Source of the DNA: Methanomassiliicoccaceae archaeon DOK
GTDB taxonomy: Archaea > Thermoplasmatota > Thermoplasmata > Methanomassiliicoccales > Methanomethylophilaceae
Assembly: GCA_009911715.1 (NCBI GenBank)
Contig: CP047880.1
Span: 496,001-560,000 of the forward strand
DNA length: 64,000 nucleotides
Direction of reading: 5' to 3'
Each line of letters begins with the position of its first letter. Within the stretch, counting starts at the first letter, position 1. Shown in pieces: positions 7,880 through 15,845 of this stretch. The position numbers were made by a program, and so were the translations under genes. The notes below the pieces were generated by a model, which saw only the letters and a list, made by a program, of their open reading frames with translations, did no database searches and was not told the DNA's origin.

Positions 7880-10041
7880 TGTATCCTCCTCAGGGCTATC
7901 GCGGCCTGTCCGACCGAGATGCCCCCGTCCCCGTTGGGGACGTCTCTATGCATCGCGATAGGATGGAGGGATGATATAACCATATCCTCGAACATTCTTG
8001 TGATGACAGAGTTGACGGACACCCCGCCGGTGATGCCTATGTGGTCGAGGCCGGTCCTGTCCGATTCCTGGATGGAAGATTCCACCAGCTCACTCATCAC
8101 GTTATATACTATGGAGTATGCCGCGTCCTCCCTTTTCACGGACCCGTCGATCCTGTCGAAGAGGTGGGCCGTTCTGACCACGCCGTTCACCGTCTCGGTC
8201 TCGAACCCGTCCACCAGCTTCCCCCTGGCCAGCAGCGGCTCCAGCCTCATCGCGGGCTCGCCGTCGTAGGTCCTCTCGCGGCACACGCCGAGGGCGTAGG
8301 CCAGCGCATCGAGGAGCCTGCCCATCGAGGAGCTCCTGACACTCCTGTCCATGAGCTTGGAGAGCACGGCGGCGTCCCTGTCCGGGAAGTCGTGGTTCTC
8401 GGTTCCGTTCATCGTGTCGATCGCGAACTTCAGTCTGCGGAGGTCGTACAGCGCCCTCTCGGACCCCAGCAGCGGGATGTACTCCAGATGCGCTGCCCTG
8501 CTGTAGCCGGAGTAGTCGGCCGACAGCACCTCGCCGCCCCAGGCCATCCCGTCGTCCCCGTGGCCGGTGCCGTCCAGGGTCAGGGCCACGCACCCCTCCA
8601 GGCGGTTGTCAGCCATCAGCGACGCCGCGTGGGCCCAGTGGTGCTGGACCTCCACAAGCTCCGCACCGCTCTCCTCCGCCAGTTTCCTGCCGAGCCTCCT
8701 GTTGACGTAGCCCGGGTGCAGGTCCACCGCCACCGCGGCGGGCTCGCATCCGACGAACCCCATCTGCGTGCGGACGGCCTCCTCCAGGTACTCGGGGACG
8801 CCGACCTTCTCGCCGTTCCCTATGTACTGGGTGGGCCAGATCCTGCCCCGGGATGCGACGGAGCCGGTGAGGTTCTCCTGCGCTCCCAGCGCGACCACGT
8901 CCCCCTGCATGTCGGTGTCCAGGCCGAACGGTATGCTCCCCCTGGACCTGCGGAGGTACTGAGTCCTGTCGCCGTACATCCTCAGGACGGTGTCGTCGGC
9001 GCGGTTGACAATCGGCTGGTCGTGGAGGAGGTAGGCGTCCGCGTTCAGCTCCTTCGCCTTCGTGTCGTCGGTGACCATGGGCTCGCCCGGCACGTTGGCG
9101 GACGTCATGATCAGCGCGTCATGCTCCAGATGCGAGAACAGTATGTGGTGCATGCCGGTGTAGGGGAGGAACATGCCGATGTTGTCGAGTCCGGGGGAGG
9201 CGAGCTCCGTCTCCTCCGTGTCCCTCTTCCTCACAAGGACGATCGGGCGTTGCGGTGACAGCAACCTCTCCTCCTCCGCGGGGGTGGGCACGGCGTACCG
9301 TTTGAGGGCGTCCATGTCCCTGGCCATGACGGCGAAGGGCTTGTTGCGCCTGCCGTACCATTCCCTCATCTCGCCGATGACGTCCAGGTTGCAGCATATG
9401 TGCATCCCTCCCCATCCCTTGACCACCGCCCGCGCGCCCTCGTCCAGCATATGTGCCAGCGTCTCTATCGGGTCGCCGTCGGGGACCGTCCCGTCCCCGA
9501 GCTCCAGCCTGTACCTGGGTCCGCAGACGGGGCAGCAGATCGTCTGGTGGTGGAACCTCTTGTCGGACGGGTCCGAGAACTCTGCGCCGCATTCCGGGCA
9601 GAGGGGGAACGAGTCCATGGATGTCAGGGGGCGGTCGTAGGGCATGCCCCTCAGAAGGGTGAACCTCGGCCCGCAGTCGGTGCAGGTGGTGAAGGGGTAC
9701 ATGTGCCTCCGTCCCGCGGAGAACATCTCGCGGACGCACCTGTCGCAGACGGCGCTGTCCGCCGGGATCGATGCCCCGGTGCCCTCTCCGGAGGAGCGGA
9801 CGATTGAGAACCCCTTCCCGCCGGTGTACGGGACGTCGGACCTGGTCACGGACCTTATTGACGCCAGCGGCGGGAGGTCGGACATGAGCGACTCCAAGAG
9901 CTCCTCTCCCCTGTCGGTGTCGATGACGACCGAGGACCCGTCGTTCCACACGGCGCCGGACGCCCCCACGCGTTCCGCCGCGCGGTAGACCGCCGGTCTG
10001 AACCCGACGCCCTGGACAGTGCCTGTGATCGTCATCCTCAT
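7876..10041 (-). CDS. hypF: Carbamoyltransferase HypF
   Basis: HypF makes the thiocarbamate on HypE that becomes the cyanide ligands of [NiFe] hydrogenase. All domains are visible in the 721 residues: an acylphosphatase domain (GTVQGVGFRPAVYRAA near the start), paired zinc fingers at about 100-180 (CDRCV, CTDCG, CPECG, CPVCG), a YrdC-like domain at about 190-370 (NKPFAVMARDMD), and a Kae1-like carbamoyltransferase domain with VQHHWAHAAS. Length is typical. It overlaps the AlkP gene by ATGA, so hydrogenase maturation and cobalamin genes share a transcript. hypA and hypD lie about 40 kb away in this window. Confidence 0.96.
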   Translation of the reverse strand: MRMTITGTVQGVGFRPAVYRAAERVGASGAVWNDGSSVVIDTDRGEELLESLMSDLPPLASIRSVTRSDVPYTGGKGFSIVRSSGEGTGASIPADSAVCDRCVREMFSAGRRHMYPFTTCTDCGPRFTLLRGMPYDRPLTSMDSFPLCPECGAEFSDPSDKRFHHQTICCPVCGPRYRLELGDGTVPDGDPIETLAHMLDEGARAVVKGWGGMHICCNLDVIGEMREWYGRRNKPFAVMARDMDALKRYAVPTPAEEERLLSPQRPIVLVRKRDTEETELASPGLDNIGMFLPYTGMHHILFSHLEHDALIMTSANVPGEPMVTDDTKAKELNADAYLLHDQPIVNRADDTVLRMYGDRTQYLRRSRGSIPFGLDTDMQGDVVALGAQENLTGSVASRGRIWPTQYIGNGEKVGVPEYLEEAVRTQMGFVGCEPAAVAVDLHPGYVNRRLGRKLAEESGAELVEVQHHWAHAASLMADNRLEGCVALTLDGTGHGDDGMAWGGEVLSADYSGYSRAAHLEYIPLLGSERALYDLRRLKFAIDTMNGTENHDFPDRDAAVLSKLMDRSVRSSSMGRLLDALAYALGVCRERTYDGEPAMRLEPLLARGKLVDGFETETVNGVVRTAHLFDRIDGSVKREDAAYSIVYNVMSELVESSIQESDRTGLDHIGITGGVSVNSVITRMFEDMVISSLHPIAMHRDVPNGDGGISVGQAAIALRRIQ

Positions 10042-10176
10042 GAGTGGAGGTATGTCGGACCGCCATTATTGAACTTCTCCAGGAAGGGGGTAGGCAGGAG
10101 TCGTGGTTGTTGCCCTTGCAATCTCCTCCGCGGTGTCCCGACAACAGGTAATATTCATGTCGCGGATACGGGTGGC

Positions 10177-10518
10177 ATGATCACCGAACTGCCCCCGTGC
10201 CCCGTGGAGACCGCGCTTCTGGTCATAGGCGACAAGTGGGTGGTGCTGATCCTCAGGGACCTGAGGACAGGCACGAAGAGATTCGGGGAGCTTCTGAAAT
10301 CCGTCACCGGAGTGTCCCAGAAGGTCCTGACGGAGAAGCTCCGCTCGATGGAGGAGAGGGGACTCGTCTCGAGGGAGGTGTACCCCGAGGTGCCCCCGAG
10401 GGTGGAGTACAGCCTCACCGACCTGGGGAAGAGCCTGTACCCCGTTCTCGACTCACTGGAGGAGTGGGGCTGGGGCTATAAGAGATTGGTAGCGGAGACG
10501 TCGGACCGCTCATCCTGA
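10177..10518 (+). CDS. HxlR-family transcriptional regulator
   Basis: The 113 residues form a typical HxlR winged helix: CPVETALLVIGDKWVVLILR, then FGELLKSVTGVSQKVLTEKL (recognition helix), and a wing with PPRVEYSLTDLGKSLYPVL. HxlR proteins often sense thiol or aldehyde stress through a conserved N-terminal cysteine, here Cys8 (PPCPVE). ATG 10177 is the only start consistent with family length. The gene diverges from hypF and converges with the sirtuin gene, overlapping its 3' end by 9 bases. Its target is unknown; the neighbouring flavin/sirtuin operon is one candidate. Confidence 0.88.
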   Translation: MITELPPCPVETALLVIGDKWVVLILRDLRTGTKRFGELLKSVTGVSQKVLTEKLRSMEERGLVSREVYPEVPPRVEYSLTDLGKSLYPVLDSLEEWGWGYKRLVAETSDRSS

Positions 10519-11361
10519 CACGGCCTTCAGGACCTCTCCGATGTCCATGTCGATCCCGGCGGAGCGTCTGCTGATGGCATCCGGGACCTGGCAGCTGCCG
10601 AGGCTCACGCTGACGTAATGTGAGCGGCGGTTGTCCGCCGACATGCGCCAGAACGGGAACTTGATGATCGAGGGTGTGTTGTAGCCGACGCCAAGCTCCA
10701 GGTAGAGGGTCCTGCCGGACATCGCCTCCCTGGCGAAGCGGGTGTACCTCTCGGCCGCCCTGTGCCAGCCCGCATCCTCGACGAATGTCTCGTCGCACCG
10801 GAGGTTCATGGTCATGGGCCTTCCGCAGACGGGGCATCTGGGGACGAGCTCCGACGGGACCCTCATGCCCTCCTGCTCCGCGGCCATCCTGCGGACGGCG
10901 TCCTCGTTGTCGTAGGTCCACGGGCGGCAGGGGCCGCTGCACTGCCACAGCCCGTAGTCGCCCTGGGTGTAGAACAGCCTCGTCTTGTCGAACCCGAACC
11001 TCTGGAAGCAGTGGTCGACGTTGGTCGTGAGGACAAAGTAGTCCCTGTCCTTCAGAAGGTCCCGCAGCGCCGCGTACGTCCCGTTGTCCTCGAACTCGTA
11101 GCGGTCCATCATTATGGCCCGGCTCCAGTACGCCCATTTCTCCTCCGGGCAGCTGTACTCCCTGAAGCCCGCGGCGTACATGCTGGGGTCATGGTACTTC
11201 GCGATGAAGTCCGGGAACGCCTCCTCGTATCTGGTGCCGGTGCCTATCATTCCGGCAGCGGCGGACAGGCCCGCTCCGGCTCCGACCAGTATCCTGTCGG
11301 ATCCCTCGATCCATCCCCTGAGCTCCTCAGTCTCTTCCGAGAAGCTCCCTGTATATGTCAT
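10510..11361 (-). CDS. Class M (SirTM-like) sirtuin, probable protein ADP-ribosyltransferase
   Basis: The 283 residues have the sirtuin NAD-binding GAGAGLSAAAG (27-37) and TTNVD (Asn114). Where classical deacetylases have the catalytic His, this protein reads YTQGDYG (Gln133). Asn and Gln are 19 residues apart, the spacing of the Asn118/Gln137 pair reported for Streptococcus pyogenes SirTM. Structural zinc cysteines are C141, C145, C176 and C179. The upstream gene encodes a zinc macrodomain, the known partner of SirTM. This class mono-ADP-ribosylates proteins, in bacteria a lipoylated GcvH-like carrier; none is visible here. The start overlaps the macrodomain gene by 35 bases. Confidence 0.85.
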   Translation of the reverse strand: MTYTGSFSEETEELRGWIEGSDRILVGAGAGLSAAAGMIGTGTRYEEAFPDFIAKYHDPSMYAAGFREYSCPEEKWAYWSRAIMMDRYEFEDNGTYAALRDLLKDRDYFVLTTNVDHCFQRFGFDKTRLFYTQGDYGLWQCSGPCRPWTYDNEDAVRRMAAEQEGMRVPSELVPRCPVCGRPMTMNLRCDETFVEDAGWHRAAERYTRFAREAMSGRTLYLELGVGYNTPSIIKFPFWRMSADNRRSHYVSVSLGSCQVPDAISRRSAGIDMDIGEVLKAVSG

Positions 11362-12094
11362 GGTCCTCCTCCTTGAACACGTCGAACACCACCCTCATGT
11401 CTGGATGCTCCGCCAGGAACCCCCTGACTGTGGACACGGCGATCTCCGCGGCGGGGCGGTTGGGGAAGCGGAACTCCCCCGTGGATATGCAGCAGAACGC
11501 CACTGTGCGGAGGCCCTCCGTCTCGGCGGCCTCCAGGCACGAAATGTAGCACGAGCGCAGAGCGGCCTCGTCACCGGGTGTGACGGATCCCTCCACCATC
11601 GGCCCCACGGTGTGTATGACCCTTCTGCAGGGCAGGTTGTAGGCGTCGGTCACCAGGGCCCCGCCCACGGGCGCCCTCCTCCCGTCCATCCTGCGCGCGC
11701 ATTCAAGCCTGAGCTGCATCCCCGCGTACGTGTGTATGGCGTTGTCTATGCACCTGTGACAGGGTACGAAGCATCCCAGCATCCCGCTGTTGGCGGCGTT
11801 GACTATCGCATCGCATCTGAGGGTGGTAATGTCGCCCTTCCAGAGCGAGATCCCGTCACGGAACTCCAGGTCATCCGCATCGGTGATGCCGCGCTCCTCG
11901 GAGATTCCGGACAGGAGTCCGTCCTGCACCCTGAGGATGTCGTCGGGAACAGGTCCGGGACCTCTCACGTTCATGAGGGCACGGAGGACGTTCCAGCGCT
12001 CCCCAGGGTCGTCCGGTGCGTCCGCCCTGACGCCGATGTCCCTGGACAGGGCGTCTATGAGTACGGCCTCGGCCTCCATCGGGGGCATGGTCAT
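11327..12094 (-). CDS. Zinc-containing macrodomain ADP-ribosyl hydrolase
   Basis: The 255-residue macrodomain carries WKGDIT and CDAIVNAANSGMLG (about 86-107), the ADP-ribose-binding segments. It continues directly into CFVPCHRCIDNAIH, where C108, H113 and C115 match the zinc site of SirTM-linked macrodomains. GPVTDAY/VIHTVGP and CISTGEFRFP complete the fold. It should remove ADP-ribose added by the adjacent sirtuin. The first ~75 residues precede the domain, as in the SirTM-linked bacterial proteins. Its ATG overlaps the stop of the flavin protein gene as ATGA, so the three genes form one operon. Confidence 0.88.
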   Translation of the reverse strand: MTMPPMEAEAVLIDALSRDIGVRADAPDDPGERWNVLRALMNVRGPGPVPDDILRVQDGLLSGISEERGITDADDLEFRDGISLWKGDITTLRCDAIVNAANSGMLGCFVPCHRCIDNAIHTYAGMQLRLECARRMDGRRAPVGGALVTDAYNLPCRRVIHTVGPMVEGSVTPGDEAALRSCYISCLEAAETEGLRTVAFCCISTGEFRFPNRPAAEIAVSTVRGFLAEHPDMRVVFDVFKEEDHDIYRELLGRD

Positions 12095-12747
12095 GGGAGC
12101 CTCCCCGCGGACACCGCGTCCCTCGGACAGGATTCCATGCAGTTCCCGCACCTCAGGCAGTTCCCCTGGACGATCCTGTAGGGGACCGTCGACGTGTCGA
12201 TGCAGGACTGGGGGCAGGACTCCATACAGGCTCCGCAACCGTCGCAGGCGTCCGTGATGCTGTAGCCCGTCTCTTCGAATCCGAACCCTCCGAACGAGAA
12301 ACCGTCCCTGACGATCGGCCTTGCGGACAGGTCGAAGAACTCGCCCTCCCCTCTGACGATGCGGAACGCGGTGAGCGCTCTGCGGGATTCCTCCGTTGGG
12401 TAGATCCGATACATGTACGGGTTCGCCTCGAGCAGTTCGCCGAGACGTTCCGGGACCTCCTCCACATCACCGATGAGCGTGACGGCAACGGAGGTCATGG
12501 TCGTGTCGCCTCTGACCCCGGTGAGGGATACGCGTCCCGTCGCCCTCAGTCTGGAGTACAGGCTCTTGCCGCGGGCGGTCAGGAAGTAGACTCCAAGACG
12601 GTCCGCGAGCATCATGTCCACGGCGCACGTGTGCGGGTATCCGTCATCGCCTATCGTCGCCAGTACGACCGTGTGTATCTCGTCGACGAGCCTGCGGAGA
12701 TACTGACAGGCCATGTCATCCGATTCACCGTCGAATTCTTTGCACAT
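12091..12747 (-). CDS. Flavin-binding (PNPOx-like) protein fused to 2[4Fe-4S] ferredoxin
   Basis: The 218 residues combine an N-terminal split-barrel FMN-binding domain (about 1-150: VVLATIGDDGYPHTCAVD, GKSLYSRLRATGRVSLTG) with a C-terminal ferredoxin holding two four-cysteine clusters (CDGCGACMESCP and CLRCGNCMESCP). An electron-transfer or flavin reductase role is likely; the substrate is unknown. ATG 12747 is preferred over an upstream TTG, because a TATA-like CCCTTAAG at about 12765-12777 places the transcript start at the ATG. It is first in the operon with the macrodomain and SirTM genes, suggesting a redox link to that ADP-ribosylation pair. Confidence 0.8.
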   Translation of the reverse strand: MCKEFDGESDDMACQYLRRLVDEIHTVVLATIGDDGYPHTCAVDMMLADRLGVYFLTARGKSLYSRLRATGRVSLTGVRGDTTMTSVAVTLIGDVEEVPERLGELLEANPYMYRIYPTEESRRALTAFRIVRGEGEFFDLSARPIVRDGFSFGGFGFEETGYSITDACDGCGACMESCPQSCIDTSTVPYRIVQGNCLRCGNCMESCPRDAVSAGRLP

Positions 12748-13027
12748 GGTTGAACACAACGACGAGCCTTTCTTAAGGGTCGCAGTTACCGCAGGGTAAC
12801 GGTCGTTGACGTTTGGATAATATACAACAAAAATGGTAATACATCGAAGCGATTTTCAATCAAGTCCTGTTGATTCATCTCTTTCCAACGAAGAACATGC
12901 TTGTTTTCAACGGTCATTTCCGATGGTTACTCCTAGGTGACTATCTTACTACCAGGTTTCTGGTTACTACAAATATCCACCGTGCCATGTAGCTGCTGAG
13001 ACCGAAACGGTCAAGGAGACATCGGAA
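12748..13027. promoter_or_regulatory. Divergent AT-rich promoter region with a long leader
   Basis: Between the flavin protein gene (-) and the MBL-like gene (+), 280 bases are AT-rich. A TATA-like element at 12765-12777 serves the minus gene. GGATAATATAC at about 12815 may serve the plus gene, which would leave a leader of nearly 190 bases. That leader holds a small hairpin (ACCAG, GTTT, CTGGT; 12951-12964) and a strong ribosome-binding site AAGGAGA at 13013-13019. A strong SD site is unusual here, where many genes look leaderless or overlap their neighbour. Confidence 0.45.
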
Positions 13028-13837
13028 ATGAACAGCACTACAAAGGATCTGAAGAACGGCGCAGTGACCATTATCGACGGAGGCAAGCTCCGCATCCACG
13101 TCTACAACACCAAGGACGCGATCGACGACCAGGTGATCGTGGTCGAGAAACCCCACATAATCAGGAAGGGCGGCAGCGGGGTCGTCATCGAGCTCCCCTG
13201 CTTCAAGGACAGCATCGCCGAGATGACCCAGTACCTCAAGGACAACTCCATCGACATAGAGGGCAAGCTCGTGTCCTACCACGCCGCAGGGGACTCATTC
13301 CTTCCAGGCGTGAAGGCTTACATGACAGAGAGCGCGCACAAGTACAACACCGTCGGAGGAGGCAAGGGGCTCATCGACAACTTCACCGGGATCTTCGGAG
13401 ACGCCTTCGACTCCACCGTCACCGGGGACGGCCAGAGGATCGGAGCCGGAAAGCTCGAGATCGCCGGTGTGGACATGGTCATCAACCCCGACAACGATGC
13501 GTACGAGGTCGAGATCCCCGAGATGAAGGCCGTGTACATGCACATGCTCGGACACGACTGCCACTCCATCGTGGCCGGTGCGGGGCACGCCGACGCGATC
13601 ATCGCCAACCTGAAGGGCTATCTCGACAGGGGATTCGAGATCTTCCTCTCCGCCCACTACGGACCCGAGACCAGGCAGGACGTCCAGACGAAGATAGACT
13701 ACCTCGAGGGTCTGAAGGCCATCGCCGCCGGGTGCACCACCGCCGACGAGTTCAAGCAGAAGGTCAACGAGAAGTATCCCGGCTACTCCGGCGCCAACTA
13801 CCTCGACATGACCGCCGGGTTCTTCTTCCCCCAGTAA
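13028..13837 (+). CDS. MBL-fold-like protein lacking the canonical metal motif
   Basis: The 269-residue protein looks like a metallo-beta-lactamase-fold protein by its late blocks (HMLGHDCHSIVAGAGHADAI, LSAHYGPE). Where HxHxDH should be it reads SYHAAGDSFLPG, so ordinary metal catalysis is doubtful. I do not recognise a characterised family. Codon choice is strongly biased (CTC, GGA, ATC, GTC), as in the SAM synthetase and enolase genes, and an AAGGAGA ribosome-binding site sits 8 bases before the ATG, so it is probably abundant. It stands alone, with a strong 3' hairpin. The fold assignment is tentative. Confidence 0.55.
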   Translation: MNSTTKDLKNGAVTIIDGGKLRIHVYNTKDAIDDQVIVVEKPHIIRKGGSGVVIELPCFKDSIAEMTQYLKDNSIDIEGKLVSYHAAGDSFLPGVKAYMTESAHKYNTVGGGKGLIDNFTGIFGDAFDSTVTGDGQRIGAGKLEIAGVDMVINPDNDAYEVEIPEMKAVYMHMLGHDCHSIVAGAGHADAIIANLKGYLDRGFEIFLSAHYGPETRQDVQTKIDYLEGLKAIAAGCTTADEFKQKVNEKYPGYSGANYLDMTAGFFFPQ

Positions 13838-13851
13838 ATTCCACGGGGGAA

Positions 13852-13873
13852 CCGCCGGCCCGAGGGCCGGCGG
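13852..13873 (+). terminator. GC hairpin after the MBL-like gene
   Basis: A perfect 9-base stem (CCGCCGGCC / GGCCGGCGG) closes on a CGAG tetraloop 15 bases after the stop codon. It probably marks or protects the 3' end. Confidence 0.5.
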
Positions 13874-13881
13874 AAACGATT

Positions 13882-14253
13882 TCATCTTGGTCTGTTGCCG
13901 CAGGCGCAGGCGGGCATGATGTCGTTGCCCATCGCCGGGGGCCCCTGCTTGTTGACGCTGAGAGTCCCGTCCGGGGCGTCGAGGAAGTCCGCCAGGTCCT
14001 GGTCGGACGGGTACTCTCCGACAGCGATGGAGACATCCTGGTACAGGCAGATGGGGAGGGCGTCCATCCCCTTGGCGGCGACGATCTCCGCCGCCTCCCC
14101 CTCGCCGATGTCATCGGGTGACGAGCACATGATCCTCCCGATGCCGATGCCCGCGGACTCGAGGGCGGCGTAGGACTTCTCGAACCTCTCGGTGTCGGCG
14201 GGGTTCCTTCTCCTGGAGTCCTCCGACTCGTAGATCACCATGTCGTAGTTCAT
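13882..14253 (-). CDS. ArsD-like metal-binding protein
   Basis: The 123-residue protein follows the ArsD pattern: an N-terminal thioredoxin-like strand (MNYDMVIYESE), a central GMDALPICLYQDVSIAVGEYP corresponding to the ArsD 'ALP-x-x-x-v-dg-x-x-x-x-G-x-YP' segment, and a C-terminal cysteine pair (ACACGN). ArsD passes As(III)/Sb(III) to the ArsA pump. The N-terminal vicinal cysteines of classical ArsD are absent, and no arsA or arsB is nearby; the nearest arsR lies 40 kb away. It may be a general thiol-metal carrier. Confidence 0.55.
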   Translation of the reverse strand: MNYDMVIYESEDSRRRNPADTERFEKSYAALESAGIGIGRIMCSSPDDIGEGEAAEIVAAKGMDALPICLYQDVSIAVGEYPSDQDLADFLDAPDGTLSVNKQGPPAMGNDIMPACACGNRPR

Positions 14254-14324
14254 AACGCCGTTTAACCGATTTCCTTATTTAAAAGGAACCTGGATTGGCA
14301 GGGATTTGAAAGTCCGTGAAGACT

Positions 14325-14355
14325 CCTGCCGCCCGAGAATCGCGCCGGCGGCAGG
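14325..14355 (-). terminator. Stem-loop after pyrophosphatase gene
   Basis: CCTGCCGCC and GGCGGCAGG form a perfect 9-base stem around a 13-base loop, 22 bases past the ppa stop on the minus strand. Confidence 0.5.
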
Positions 14356-14376
14356 AAGAAGCCGTTTGTGTCAAGC

Positions 14377-14907
14377 TCAGCAGAAGCTGTTCTTGTAGTT
14401 GTCGATGGCGCCCCTGATGATGTCCTGGACCTTGTCGGATCCGATGATCTCGTCGACGGCGGTGGTCTTGTTCTCCAGCGCCTTGTAGACGGTGAAGAAG
14501 TGGGCCATCTCGTCGAACAGGTGCTTGGGCAGCTCGGAGATGTCCTTGTAGCTGTTGTAGGTGGGGTCGTCGAAGGGGATGGCGATGATCTTCTCGTCGT
14601 TGGCACCGTTGTCGATCATCTTGATGGCACCGATGGGATAGCACCTGACGAGAGTCATGGGGAGGATGGGCTCGGAGCAGAGGACCAGGGCGTCCAGGGG
14701 GTCGCCGTCGTCGGCGTAGGTCCTGGGGATGAATCCGTAGCTGGCGGGGTAGTGGGTGGATGTGTAAAGGATCCTGTCCAGCTTCAGGAGGCCGGTCTCC
14801 TTGTCGAGCTCGTACTTGTTCTTGCTCCCCTTGGTGATCTCCACGACCACCATGAAGTCGGAGGGGGAGATCCTCTTGGGGTTCATGTCGTGCCATATGT
14901 TGCTCAT
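14377..14907 (-). CDS. ppa: Inorganic pyrophosphatase (family I)
   Basis: This soluble enzyme hydrolyses pyrophosphate to phosphate and pulls biosynthetic reactions forward. The family signature DDGDPLDALVL is present near residue 66, with KYELDKETG and YPASYGFIPRTYADD before it and ENKTTAV near the end. At 176 residues it has the usual bacterial/archaeal size. It is monocistronic with a 3' hairpin. Confidence 0.96.
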   Translation of the reverse strand: MSNIWHDMNPKRISPSDFMVVVEITKGSKNKYELDKETGLLKLDRILYTSTHYPASYGFIPRTYADDGDPLDALVLCSEPILPMTLVRCYPIGAIKMIDNGANDEKIIAIPFDDPTYNSYKDISELPKHLFDEMAHFFTVYKALENKTTAVDEIIGSDKVQDIIRGAIDNYKNSFC

Positions 14908-15022
14908 ATGAAGCCTCTGTGAAGACCTTAGTCGCCGTCGTTAATGTACCTTTCTGAGCCACATACGGACTCCGAGAATCACACAATCACGATTATAACG
15001 GCATGATGCCCTTCAGGCCCTC

Positions 15023-15499
15023 ATGGAGCAGAAGACCAACCCGATGAGGCACCTGGAGAAGCTCGGCATACCATACACAGCCCATCACTACGAGGGAGGG
15101 GCGCTCAGCGGCATGGAGGTCGCCAGGGCGCAGGGGCAGGATCCGGACCTGGTCTTCAAGACGCTCGTCACAGAGGGGAAGGAGAGGAGCTACTACGTGT
15201 TTCTCGTGCCCGTCTCAGGCGACCTGGACCTGAAGAAGGCGGCTACCAGCGTCGGTGAGAAGTCCGTCTCCATGATCAAGTCGAAGGACCTCCTGCCGTT
15301 GACGGGATACGTGCACGGCGGATGCTCCCCGCTGTGTCTCAAGAGGCCCATGAGGGTCACCATCGACTCTTCCGCGCAGCAGCACGAGAGGATCTACTTC
15401 AGCGCGGGGAAGGTCGGATACCAGGTGGAGGTCGCCGTCGCGGACCTGCCCAAGGCGCTGGACTTCCAGTTCGCCGACGTGAGGAAGATCCTGGGCTGA
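15023..15499 (+). CDS. Cys-tRNA(Pro)/Cys-tRNA(Cys) deacylase YbaK-like
   Basis: This 158-residue YbaK/EbsC-type editing protein removes mischarged amino acids from tRNA. Markers are VFKTLVTEG, the catalytic-lysine region, LDLKKAATSVGEKSV, and the near-invariant GYVHGGCSPLCLKRP (usually GYxxGGCSPxGxKK). The position of the second conserved glycine differs slightly. No operon partner is evident. Start ATG 15023 gives the usual N-terminus (NPMRHLEKLGIPY). Confidence 0.88.
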   Translation: MEQKTNPMRHLEKLGIPYTAHHYEGGALSGMEVARAQGQDPDLVFKTLVTEGKERSYYVFLVPVSGDLDLKKAATSVGEKSVSMIKSKDLLPLTGYVHGGCSPLCLKRPMRVTIDSSAQQHERIYFSAGKVGYQVEVAVADLPKALDFQFADVRKILG

Positions 15500-15564
15500 A
15501 CCCAAGGATGCGGGGAGGGCGGCGGCCCCCCGGTTCCAACGATTCATGTGCGGTAGCAAATGTA

Positions 15565-15744
15565 ATGTCCCTCCGTGTCATTCCAATCATCAGGGCTCAG
15601 GAACTCAATCCCAACTGCAACTGTCCCAAGACCGAATGCCCCAGGCACGGGGACTGCATCGCCTGCGTCGAGGCCCACAAGGCCGTCGAGGGAGGCAAGA
15701 TCCCGTACTGCCTCAGGTTCATGGTCAAGGTGCAGGGCATCTGA
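15565..15744 (+). CDS. Small Cys-rich protein (DUF6485-like)
   Basis: The 59-residue protein has cysteines in the pattern CNCPKTECPRHGDCIACVEAH...YCL, typical of small metal-binding proteins of the DUF6485 type found in anaerobes. The family function is unknown. It lies 65 bases after the YbaK gene on the same strand. The upstream frame has no better start, and the motif begins only about 18 residues in. Confidence 0.6.
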   Translation: MSLRVIPIIRAQELNPNCNCPKTECPRHGDCIACVEAHKAVEGGKIPYCLRFMVKVQGI

Positions 15745-15845
15745 GGCCGGAAACATCCGGGAGCGCCAAGTCCCCGGATTCTTACCCCATCTTTTCCTTC
15801 GTCCGATTCCTTCCGACGCCGTCTGCGGGCCAGACTTCACCGCCC

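Noticed and set aside
10510-11361. Classical NAD-dependent deacetylase sirtuin
   Set aside because: The catalytic His is replaced by Gln and the gene is tied to a zinc macrodomain, the hallmarks of the SirTM class.
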